Origin: Apus apus
Taxonomy: Eukaryota; Chordata; Aves; Apodiformes; Apodidae
Reading direction: 5' to 3'
DNA: 64,000 bases
Assembly: GCF_020740795.1 (NCBI RefSeq)
Contig: NC_067299.1
Location: forward strand, 11,977,333-12,041,332
Shown here: positions 35,464 through 45,190 of the stretch, one piece after another
Layout of the letters: each line of letters begins with the position of its first letter
Position numbering within the stretch: the stretch's first letter is position 1
Notes under the pieces: model-generated
What the model was told of the DNA's origin: nothing
The model's input: the letters and a program-made list of their open reading frames with translations, nothing else
Databases searched by the model: none
Translations under genes and position numbers: made by a program

Positions 35464-38305
35464 TCAGTGCTGCCGGGATGGGGCCTGCGGGAGCGTGGCG
35501 GTGGCTGCGGCGGAAGGAGAGTGGCAGGCAACGGCCTGAGTGGGCGGCGGGCAAGCTGCTGCCTGCTGCTGGGCTGCTGGGACAGGGTGGGCTGTGCCAG
35601 GGGCTGCCCGAAGGCGTGGAGGTGAGGAAGAAGCTGCTGCATCCTCCTGTGCTGCCAAGGTGATGGCTCTGAGGGTCAGCAACAGAGGCATGCGGTGCCA
35701 GTCTTCCTCAAGAGCTCCAAGAGCTCTGGCAGGGGCAGAAGCTACCAGCTCAGCGTCTCTGCTCCATGCTGAGTCAGAAGACGTGCTCTGCTCATCACCA
35801 TCTTCCTCTCCTGCAGAATCTGTGCTTGAGCCTAAGCTGCTGGGTGGGAAGGGTGACTCCTCTGAGACAGCATCAGGGTGCTGAGGTGACTTCTTGGATG
35901 AGTGGCTGGCCCAGACGGTGCGGGTGCTGCTATTGCCCCATTGGGCCCCCTCTTGGTCACTGTCATCTCCACAATAGTCCTCCTCAGTGTCCCAACATGT
36001 GGGGCACTGTTGGCCCCTGCTGTTGGCCACCTCCTGCTGTGGCACCAGCTGCCGGCCGGGCCCCCGGTGCCCAGAGAACACCCTGACAACGGCCTCACGG
36101 AGCCGGTGCCAGATTGTCCTCTGCCTAGCTGGGGCAGAGGCTGTGGGGGTGGGCTCGGCAGGAGCCCCCCAGCTCTTCTCCTCCCTGCTGGCTCTGCCTG
36201 GCTCACCACAGGATGCCCCTGACGGCCTGTGGCCCAGGAGCATGGACAGCGGGTGGACGGCGACCTGCTGTGACAGCCTGCGTGCCAGGATGTCCGACTG
36301 CAAGAGAAGCAGAGCAGAGAGGCTGAGTGAGTGTGGCCTCTGTCCCCCCAGCCCTCATGTCCTCACTGGGACAGCTCCTGCTGCTGGGACCTCCTGGAAG
36401 CCCCCAGGACAGCCCCCAGAGCGGGCAGGGCAGCCCTGCAGCCCCATCCTGCCCCCGCCCTCTCCTGCCCATCCCATTGCTCACCTGGTGCCTCTGCTGC
36501 AGCCCTGGCAGCCCCTCAGGGGGCTGGGCGCAGGTCACCCTGCCTGACTCCTTGCCCACGGGGACCTGGTGGGTTGCCAGCACAGCCAGGTTCTCTGAGG
36601 GGCTCTGCAGGGCAGGTTCCTCCCGCTCTTTTGCTGCTGCTGTGTCCAGCACAGCCAGGTTCTCTGAGGGGCTCTGCAGGGCAGGTTCCTCCCGCTCTTT
36701 TGCTGCTGCTGTGTCCAGCACAGCCAGGTTCTCTGAGAGGCTCTGCAGAGAAGGTTCCTCCTGCTCTTCTGCTGCTGCTGTGTCTGGCAGAGCCAGGTCA
36801 TCATCTGAGATGTTCTGCAAGATCATGTCCAGCAGAGCCAGGTCATCATCTGAGATGCTCTTCCGGGTATGTTCCTTGTGCTTTTCTTCTGCTGCTGTGT
36901 CCTGCTGGCTGGGTCCATGGGTCACAACCACAGCCTCTCCTGTCACCTCATCCACAGGGACCTGGCTAGTGTCTAGAAGAGCCAGGTGATCATCTGAGGA
37001 CCTGTGCAGGACAGGCACCTGGTGCTCCACTTCCTCAAGAGCTCTGGCCATGGCAGAAGTTCCTGGCTGAGTCTCTATGGCCCACACTGAGTCGGAAGGT
37101 GGGCTCTGCAGGTCACCATCTACCTCTTCTGCAGGCTCTATGCTGGGTGGGCTGGGTCTCTCCTGGGAGCCATTGTGGGGGTCCTGAAAGAGCTCTGGGG
37201 ACAAGGGCTTGAACCCAATGTTGTAGCTGCTGGTGTAATCTGCTTGAGACAGCTCTTGGTCGCTGTTATCGTCCTCCTCCACCTGGGTCAAGGCCCCTGG
37301 CTTGTCCGCTGGCTCTGGCAGGACTCTCCTCCCTGCTGCTCCCACCTGACGTTTCCTGGGTCCATGGGCTTCCAGCCACTCTGTTTCATGCTTGCCCACA
37401 GCAGCCTTTGGGATTTGCCAGCCTCCTGCCCCCGCCTCCCTGCCCGGGGCAGCTGGCACGGGGGCCCTGTGGGCAGCTCTTGTGGCCCGAGGAGCACGGG
37501 GAGCAGCGGGCAGGGGCCGAGCCCCAGGGGCCCATCCACCCTCGGCTGTGCTTGCCGAGCTGCCCGCCCGGTCCCGCGGTGCCACCGGCTGCTGGACGGG
37601 TCCCCAGCGCCCGGTGACAACCCTGCCAATGGCCTCCTGGACCAGGACCTGGGCTGTCTCCTGCCTGGCTGGGGCAGAGGCTGCAGGGCTGTGTGGGACA
37701 GGCCTCCAACTCTGGGCCTTGGGGCATCTGCCCCGCTCAGCCCACATGCCCCCAGGAGACAGGCCGGTCTGTCGGTGGTCGCTGCTGGACATGCCCCTGG
37801 CAGGGGGTGCAGGAGGCAGAGGGGGAAGCTTGGGACAGGTGGTGGCAGCTGGAGCCATATCCCTGCCCCTGGCAGGGGGTGCAGGAGGCAGAGGGGGAAG
37901 CTTGGGACAGGTGGTGGCAGCTGGAGCCATATCCCTGCCCCTGGCAGGGGGTGCAGGAGGCAGAGGGGGAAGCCTGCCTCCTGCCCCTGCGTCCCTGCCT
38001 GGGGCAGCTGGCACGAGGGCCCAGTAGCCAGCTCTTATGATCCGAGGAACACGGGGGGCAGTGGGCAGGGGCTGATCCCCAGGGGTCCATCCACCCTCGG
38101 CTGTGCTTGCTGAGCGGCCCGCCCCATCCCGCGGTGCCACCAGTTGCTGGACGGGTACCCAGCATGCAGTGACAACCCTGCCAATGGCCTCCTGTCCCGG
38201 GCTCTCCTGTCCTCCTGCCCCATCCCTCTTCTGGCGCCTCTGCTGCAGGCTTGCCAGCTCCTTAGTGTGCCGAGAATGGGCCTTCTCCTCCTTCTCCATG
38301 GACAT
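35464..38305 (-). CDS. Unrecognised two-exon gene, left copy (884 codons)
   Basis: Exon 1 runs from the ATG at 38,305 to 36,485 and ends in frame at a CAG/GTGAGC donor. Exon 2 runs from 36,297, after CTTCTCTTGCAG, to the stop at 35,464. The protein has 607 + 277 residues. It begins MSMEKEEKAHSRHTKELASL, a charged helix, then two diverged copies of a 70-residue Ala/Pro-rich unit (QEAIGRVVT-x-x-W-x-PVQQ). Between them is a 24-residue tandem repeat (LPPLPPAPPARG core), two full units plus one partial. An acidic region carries six copies of S(D/E)xxLA(L/V)LDT. Exon 2 adds an ARRLSQQVAVH helix, a CPTCWD pair of Cys and Ser/Asp/Glu-rich stretches. There is no signal peptide or membrane segment. I do not recognise the family. 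Both palindrome copies are open over more than 2.5 kb, which supports a real gene. The product is probably largely disordered. Confidence 0.6.
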
Positions 38306-38408
38306 CTTGGCTGTCCTCTGCTGGAGACGTGCTACGGGTGTCCAGGTGACCTGCTGCCTCCTGAGGGAGATGCTCTCCTGGGAGTGGGCACCCCACGGCT
38401 TGGGTTCC

Positions 38409-38415
38409 TTATATA
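38409..38415 (-). promoter_or_regulatory. TATA box of the left two-exon gene
   Basis: The minus strand reads GGGGTATATAAGGAAC. The TATATAA lies about 104 bases upstream of the predicted ATG at 38,305, so transcription would start near 38,383 with a short 5' UTR. It is identical in the right copy. Confidence 0.6.
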
Positions 38416-39499
38416 CCCCATGGTCACCAAGGAGACCCACCACAATGGTGTCCGGGCAACAGGCCCCACATCACAAAGGCCCGGGGGTGGCTGTGGAGAT
38501 GCCCACTCCTCACCAGCTGGAACCAGTTGCGACTGTGCTGGTTTGGTCTGGCAATGGCTTGGTAGCAGGGGAGGGGGCCCAGGGGTGGCTCCTGTAAGAC
38601 ACTGAAAAGCTTCCTGGCCTCCATGTGGCCACAGCTCTGGCCAAGGCTGAGACCTCAGGGATGATGCATGTGCCTCTGGGGTTAAGGTATGGAAGAAGGG
38701 AAGGTGGAGAGCAGAGGGGAGAGCAGTTCTGGGCAGAGACACCAAGGTCAGTGAGCAAGGAGCAGGAGGAGGTGCCCAAGCAGAGCTTCCTGTGGCGATC
38801 TGAGGCTGTCAACAGAGCCAGGCACCGGATTTGTCAGGATAACTTACATCAATCCTTTCTTCTTGGGAGACTTTAATTCCAAGGGACCAAGGGGTTTGCG
38901 GGCGGAATTCACCTCGCTCAGAGGATGGGGGAGCTTTGGTGCCGAGTTCTGGAGTGGATCAGTAAGGCCTGTCCCTCCCCACACCCACAGTTTATTGTAG
39001 TAAAGTTAACAAATTGAGGGGACGGGAGCTCAGGAGAGGCCAAAGGGAAGTAACTACGACATATACGTATATCAATATATACAGCAAAATCCCCCCCAGG
39101 AAATGCATACACCAATTATTATTCACCAACTCAGTGTCAGTGTAGGGATGCGGAATTAAGGAAGGAAAGAGAGGAAGAGAGAACAATAAAGGGAGGACAA
39201 TGCCCGACGCTGGAGCCTCTCAGAAGGGTTGCGGTGTGAGTGCAGGATCACGGGGAAGGGACACAGGCTGTAGCACCTCACTCTTGTTCCGAGAAGGTCT
39301 GGACCTGCCTGCACAGCCACTAGGTTCCTGAGGAGCAGCTCCCTTTTCCCGCACATAGCGATCTCCCTGCCCTTGGGGCAGTAAATCCACAAGTGGAAAA
39401 GGGCTGGCTGACAGCAAGCAGCTCCTCCTCTTCCCAGCAAGCAGTAATTCAGCTGAATTAGATTTCAGGCTTAAACTGGCCAAACCTAGATGGTGCTGA

Positions 39500-39960
39500 A
39501 TAGCAGAATTTGGTACTGTTTGTCAGAGGGGTTGTGTTGAACTAGGGTGTGTCTCCCTGAGAGCCAAAGCAGCAGGATTTACTGGGTACATCAGCCAACC
39601 TGCCAGAACGAGGAACAAAGTGACCCAGCCCAGTGAAGAAGACTACGAGTCTTCCTCCCAGAGACCCCTGCCCATGACCAGCGAGAGGCAGTGGGCATGC
39701 AGGAGTGGGCACAGCTTGATGTTAATGACTTTGGGGAAATGATTTAAATGTTATCATGAATGCAGGGACCTGATCTGTATAATGCTGCCGACCTTTTAGA
39801 AAAGTAATGCATATGTATGTTTAAAGTTAATAAATATGTATTGCTCTTGCCTGTTGGTCTGTGTGTTTGGAGGAGCGATCCCCATGCACCCAGCACTGCA
39901 ATAAGGAACCTGCTTTAGAGCTTCTTGGGCCTAAAGAGTCTTTGTCCTGGTGTCACTGGG
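39500..39960 (+). mobile_element. LTR-like segment
   Basis: This segment contains GTTAATAAATATGTATTGCT near 39,830 and CCCAGCACTGCAATAAGGAA followed by CCTGCTTTAGAG near 39,890-39,920. This is the R/U5 pattern I remember from avian class II (ERVK) LTRs. No internal retroviral sequence is attached, so it would be a solo or partial LTR. The ends are not defined. Confidence 0.4.
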
Positions 39961-40279
39961 GCCCCTCACAGCCCCCGCTCCCGGCCACCCAGGGAACCCT
40001 CAGGAATGCCCCGGGGCCCCTTTAGAGTCCCCGTGACATCTTGGAGGACCCCGCGACCCCAGAACTCCTCGGGACCCCTTAGAGCCCTCGGGTCCCCTCA
40101 GGGACACCCAGAGTCCACCCCAGGAACACCTGGAACCCCTCAGAGACCCCCAGGAACCCCTGAGGCTTTGCACCCACAACCACATCCTGTCCCTGCAGGT
40201 GGGACAAGTTATGAGAAAAGTTGTGGGGCAGCCCCTCATCAGCCCTCTCACCTCCAGCTCGAACAAAATCTTTCACAGC

Positions 40280-40365
40280 AGCTCTGGCAGGGGGTGTTGG
40301 ACACAATGGTTTTTGGAGGTCCCTTCCAACCTGACATTCTGTGATGCTGTGTGATTCTGTGACTT
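40280..40365 (+). mobile_element. CR1 3' tail fragment
   Basis: It ends GGAGGTCCCTTCCAACCTGA, then ATTCTGTGATGCTGTGTGAT, the normal avian CR1 terminus. Just before it, 40,195-40,262 resembles a piece of the arms (48,449-48,502), an older duplication. Confidence 0.8.
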
Positions 40366-40463
40366 GCTGTGTGCAAAGAGTGAGGAGAGGCATGGCCAGT
40401 CCTGGGCAGGGAGTGTTTTGAAGGGAACTCTGGGCTTTTTGCAATACAGAAAACTGCATTTTT

Positions 40464-40992
40464 TATGGCTTGAGTGACCCTGGCAGGGTGTTGAACACCT
40501 CGAAGAAGAACTAGTGAGAGGATTCTTTAGACCCTGGAAAACCTGGGAGGGTCAGAGCAGGGAGGGGTCAATATTCCCCCACTTCCTGCCACACTGTAAA
40601 AGCGGGAGAGCCTGAAGCTCAGCCCCTTCCTTCCTGCACCTCCTCCCCTCCCGTCGCTGCTCAGAGATTGGGTTCCTCAAGTGCTCTCCAGAATCCAACT
40701 CCATCTGGTGCTGCCAGGAGCCCTGGATCCCTCTCCTGAAGTGGCCTTGCTGCAAGGCACACTCACCCACCTCTTCCTGTCATCAGCAAGATGGGATTTG
40801 TATGTATTTGTGTATCAATGGAGAGGTCTGTTCTGCCCCCCCCCGACCTGTTCCTGCCTTCCCGGTGTTAGAGGGAATTCCTGTTTTTATTTCCAACCCT
40901 TCATCTCTCTACCTTATTCCCCTTCTATCTTCTGTGACTTGCTGTGTGCCAAGAGTGATGAGAGGCACAGACAGTCCTGGGCAGGGACTGTT
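40464..40992. repeat. Third copy of an arm segment inside the spacer
   Basis: These 530 bases repeat 45,510-46,040 in direct orientation, and therefore 33,478-34,000 inverted. A diverged partial copy of the same segment (40,354-40,464) lies directly before it, so the unit occurs as an imperfect tandem here. Confidence 0.85.
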
Positions 40993-41167
40993 TTGGAATT
41001 AAAGTCTCCCAAGAAGAAAGGATTGATGTTAGTTATGTTAGTTAGAAAGGATTGATTAAGTTCCAGCTGGTGAGGAGTGGGCATCTCCACAGCCACCCCC
41101 GGGCCTTTGTGATGTGGGGCCTGTTGCCCGGACACCATTGTGGTGGGTCTCCTTGGTGACCATGGGG

Positions 41168-41174
41168 TATATAA
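41168..41174 (+). promoter_or_regulatory. TATA box of the right two-exon gene
   Basis: GGGGTATATAAGGAAC lies about 104 bases upstream of the ATG at 41,278, the mirror of the box at 38,409. The start codon context is GCCAAGATGT. Confidence 0.6.
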
Positions 41175-41277
41175 GGAACCCAAGCCGTGGGGTGCCCACT
41201 CCCAGGAGAGCATCTCCCTCAGGAGGCAGCAGCTCACCTGGACACCCGTAGCACGTCTCCAGCAGAGGACAGCCAAG

Positions 41278-44047
41278 ATGTCCATGGAGAAGGAGGAGAA
41301 GGCCCATTCTCGGCACACTAAGGAGCTGGCAAGCCTGCAGCAGAGGCGCCAGAAGAGGGATGGGGCAGGAGGACAGGAGAGCCCGGGACAGGAGGCCATT
41401 GGCAGGGTTGTCACTGCATGCTGGGTACCCGTCCAGCAACTGGTGGCACCGCGGGATGGGGCGGGCCGCTCAGCAAGCACAGCCGAGGGTGGATGGACCC
41501 CTGGGGATCAGCCCCTGCCCACTGCCCCCCGTGTTCCTCGGATCATAAGAGCTGGCTACTGGGCCCTCGTGCCAGCTGCCCCAGGCAGGGAGGCAGGGGC
41601 AGGAGGCAGGCTTCCCCCTCTGCCTCCTGCACCCCCTGCCAGGGGCAGGGATATGGCTCCAGCTGCCACCACCTGTCCCAAGCTTCCCCCTCTGCCTCCT
41701 GCACCCCCTGCCAGGGGCATGTCCAGCAGCGACCACCGACAGACCGGCCTGTCTCCTGGGGGCATGTGGGCTGAGCGGGGCAGATGCCCCAAGGCCCAGA
41801 GTTGGAGGCCTGTCCCACACAGCCCTGCAGCCTCTGCCCCAGCCAGGCAGGAGACAGCCCAGGTCCTGGTCCAGGAGGCCATTGGCAGGGTTGTCACCGG
41901 GCGCTGGGGACCCGTCCAGCAGCCGGTGGCACCGCGGGACCGGGCGGGCAGCTCGGCAAGCACAGCCGAGGGTGGATGGGCCCCTGGGGCTCGGCCCCTG
42001 CCCGCTGCCCCCCGTGCTCCTCGGGCCACAAGAGCTGCCCACAGGGCCCCCGTGCCAGCTGCCCCGGGCAGGGAGGCGGGGGCAGGAGGCTGGCAAATCC
42101 CAAAGGCTGCTGTGGGCAAGCATGAAACAGAGTGGCTGGAAGCCCATGGACCCAGGAAACGTCAGGTGGGGGCAGCAGGGAGGAGAGTCCTGCCAGAGCC
42201 AGCGGACAAGCCAGGGGCCTTGACCCAGGTGGAGGAGGACGATAACAGCGACCAAGAGCTGTCTCAAGCAGATTACACCAGCAGCTACAACATTGGGTTC
42301 AAGCCCTTGTCCCCAGAGCTCTTTCAGGACCCCCACAATGGCTCCCAGGAGAGACCCAGCCCACCCAGCATAGAGCCTGCAGGAGAGGTAGATGGTGACC
42401 TGCAGAGCCCACCTTCCGACTCAGTGTGGGCCATAGAGACTCAGCCAGGAACTTCTGCCATGGCCAGAGCTCTTGAGGAAGTGGAGCACCAGGTGCCTGT
42501 CCTGCACAGGTCCTCAGATGATCACCTGGCTCTTCTAGACACTAGCCAGGTCCCTGTGGATGAGGTGACAAGAGAGGCTGTGGTTGTGACCCAGGGACCC
42601 AGCCAGCAGGACACAGCAGCAGAAGAAAAGCACAAGGAACATGCCCGGAAGAGCATCTCAGATGATGACCTGGCTCTGCTGGACATGATCTTGCAGAACA
42701 TCTCAGATGATGACCTGGCTCTGCCAGACACAGCAGCAGCAGCAGAACAGGAGGAACCTGCCCTGCAGAGCCCCTCAGAGAACCTGGCTGTGCTGGACAC
42801 AGCAGCAGCAAAAGAGCGGGAGGAACCTGCCCTGCAGAGCCCCTCAGAGAACCTGGCTGTGCTGGACACAGCAGCAGCAAAAGAGCGGGAGGAACCTGCC
42901 CTGCAGAGCCCCTCAGAGAACCTGGCTGTGCTGGCAACCCACCAGGTCCCCGTGGGCAAGGAGTCAGGCAGGGTGACCTGCGCCCAGCCCCCTGAGGGGC
43001 TGCCAGGGCTGCAGCAGAGGCACCAGGTGAGCAATGGGATGGGCAGGAGAGGGCGGGGGCAGGATGGGGCTGCAGGGCTGCCCTGCCCGCTCTGGGGGCT
43101 GTCCTGGGGGCTTCCAGGAGGTCCCAGCAGCAGGAGCTGTCCCAGTGAGGACATGAGGGCTGGGGGGACAGAGGCCACACTCACTCAGCCTCTCTGCTCT
43201 GCTTCTCTTGCAGTCGGACATCCTGGCACGCAGGCTGTCACAGCAGGTCGCCGTCCACCTGCTGTCCATGCTCCTGGGCCACAGGCCGTCAGGGGCATCC
43301 TGTGGTGAGCCAGGCAGAGCCAGCAGGGAGGAGAAGAGCTGGGGGGCTCCTGCCGAGCCCACCCCCACAGCCTCTGCCCCAGCTAGGCAGAGGACAATCT
43401 GGCACCGGCTCCGTGAGGCCGTTGTCAGGGTGTTCTCTGGGCACCGGGGGCCCGGCCGGCAGCTGGTGCCACAGCAGGAGGTGGCCAACAGCAGGGGCCA
43501 ACAGTGCCCCACATGTTGGGACACTGAGGAGGACTATTGTGGAGATGACAGTGACCAAGAGGGGGCCCAATGGGGCAATAGCAGCACCCGCACCGTCTGG
43601 GCCAGCCACTCATCCAAGAAGTCACCTCAGCACCCTGATGCTGTCTCAGAGGAGTCACCCATCCCACCCAGCAGCTCAGGCTCAAGCACAGATTCTGCAG
43701 GAGAGGAAGATGGTGATGAGCAGAGCACGTCTTCTGACTCAGCATGGAGCAGAGACGCTGAGCTGGTAGCTTCTGCCCCTGCCAGAGCTCTTGGAGCTCT
43801 TGGGGAAGACTGGCACCGCATGCCTCTGTTGCTGACCCTCAGAGCCATCACCTTGGCAGCACAGGAGGATGCAGCAGCTTCTTCCTCACCTCCACGCCTT
43901 CGGGCAGCCCCTGGCACAGCCCACCCTGTCCCAGCAGCCCAGCAGCAGGCAGCAGCTTGCCCGCCGCCCACTCAGGCCGTTGCCTGCCACTCTCCTTCCG
44001 CCGCAGCCACCGCCACGCTCCCGCAGGCCCCATCCCGGCAGCACTGA
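41278..44047 (+). CDS. Unrecognised two-exon gene, right copy (860 codons)
   Basis: Exon 1 is 41,278-43,026 (583 codons) and exon 2 is 43,214-44,047 (277 codons and a stop). The donor CACCAG/GTGAGC and acceptor CTTCTCTTGCAG/TCG are the same as in the left copy. It differs from the left copy by one fewer 24-residue LPPLPPAPPARG unit and a few substitutions, for example around residues 450-530 in the acidic repeats. The frame is open throughout. It is transcribed away from the palindrome centre. A weak ATTAAA lies 0.8 kb downstream at 44,860-44,865. Function is unknown; the low-complexity, acidic-repeat composition would fit a scaffold or transcription-associated protein, but nothing in the sequence proves this. 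Confidence 0.6.
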
Positions 44048-44999
44048 CGCTCCCGCTTCAGGAGGGCGCTCGGGGCTCTGGGCAGGGCTTTCCACTGCTT
44101 CCGCGGGGCCAGGCAGCACCAGCAGCACAGACAAGCAGCCTCTGCCAGGGCCCATTGGGGAGGCTGCTGGCCCTGAGCCTGCACATTGCCTGGAGGATGC
44201 AGGCGAGGGGTGGGTGCACAGACAGTGTGTCCTGCTTTGAGCCAGGATGGAGCCAATTTTCCTTTTACTGGCGTTTTTTTTCCTTCAGGGAGCTCTCCTT
44301 CAACTGGCAGCAAGTGTTCCAGCTGGTGGGCTGATAACACTGGAACGTTTATGTTACAGCTGAGACATCAAGGTCTCCTGGCTCTGCTGCCTCAGGGATG
44401 CTACTGAGAGCAGAAGAGTCGTATCTGTAACCCCCACAGGAAGGAGTGGACTAGAGGGGCAGCAGACTGACCAAAGTATTTCATTCCATAGATCTACGTG
44501 AGCTCAATGTGAAGTCAGGGATCATGGAAATCAAGCCCCTTCCTGCTTCTTGTCCCCTTCTCTCTCATCCATGGCCAGCATCCAGGGAGGACTCCATCCA
44601 TCCATCCATCCATCCATCCATCCATCCATCCATCCATCCCCGTTGATCCCCGGGCCTGTGCATCCCGGTCCCTCATCACTCTCCCCTCAGCTCCTGTCAG
44701 CTCTGCCCTCTCTCTGGCAGCTCTAGGGCATTTTGTGGCTGCTCACATCTCAGGAGATGCCGCGGGAGCTGCTGGGGGTGGGGGAGGCAAGACAGATTTG
44801 CACATTCCTGAGCACACTTGTATATAATTGTATGTATTTTCTTCTATCATTACTGTTTAATTAAAGCAGTCTAGTTCAGTTTTCAATCCAGACAAGTCTC
44901 CATAATTTTATCTCTCCTTCCCTACCTGGGTGGGGGATCGAGAGTGTTGTTGTCTCTGGCTTCAGTGCCGATCTTGTGTCAAACCATGACAGATATTAG
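44048..44999. other. 3' flank of the right two-exon gene
   Basis: This is the mirror of 34,530-35,463. It contains the CATC microsatellite (44,597-44,638) and the LTR-like end TGTCAAACCATGACA near 44,980. No gene is supported. Confidence 0.5.
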
Positions 45000-45190
45000 G
45001 AAAAATTATTCACAGAAAGAGTGGTAAGGCCTTGGGATAGGCTGCCTACAGACATGGTGGAGGCACCATCCCTGGAGGTGTTCGAAAAACGGGCAGATGG
45101 GGTGTTTCAGGTGATGTTTTAGTGGTTGGGTGTTGTAGGGTGGATGGTATTGACCGCGTAGAGGTGATTGCTGCTTCCAGGAATCACAAG
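45000..45190 (+). mobile_element. CR1-like 3' fragment (mirror)
   Basis: Mirror of the fragment at 34,336-34,530, with GTGGTAAGGCCTTGGGATAG and GTGTTCGAAAAACGGGCAGA. Confidence 0.6.

Larger units (their letters stand above)
15108..38524 (+). repeat. Left arm of the large palindrome
   Basis: This interval is repeated in inverted orientation at 41,059-57,248. Paired coordinates add up to about 72,350-72,354 over the MROH gene and 79,515-79,583 over 30.2-38.5 kb. Many stretches of more than 100 codons are identical between arms in every frame. The left arm is the longer one (about 23.4 kb). It holds the intact MROH exons 5-19, the composite ERV-L, a CR1 and one copy of the unrecognised two-exon gene. 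Confidence 0.9.
38525..41058. other. Palindrome spacer
   Basis: Arm identity ends at CCAGCTGGAAC on both sides. The spacer holds no gene that I can support. Its left part (about 38,530-38,845) starts TGTGCTGGTTTGGTCTGGC, which resembles an avian ERV LTR. A 37-bp inverted pair (38,846-38,882 and 40,993-41,029) lies just inside each arm; its translation contains LGDFN, as in LINE endonucleases. Two head-to-head promoters flank the spacer. Confidence 0.8.

Noticed and set aside
37175-38113. 312-codon open frame antisense to the unknown gene (and mirror)
   Set aside because: GC-rich repetitive coding sequence is often open on the opposite strand; there is no start context or splice support, and the sense frame is longer in both copies.
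34877-44638. Regularly spaced short repeats as a CRISPR array
   Set aside because: The GGAT/CATC runs are simple microsatellites without spacers, and the sequence is vertebrate.
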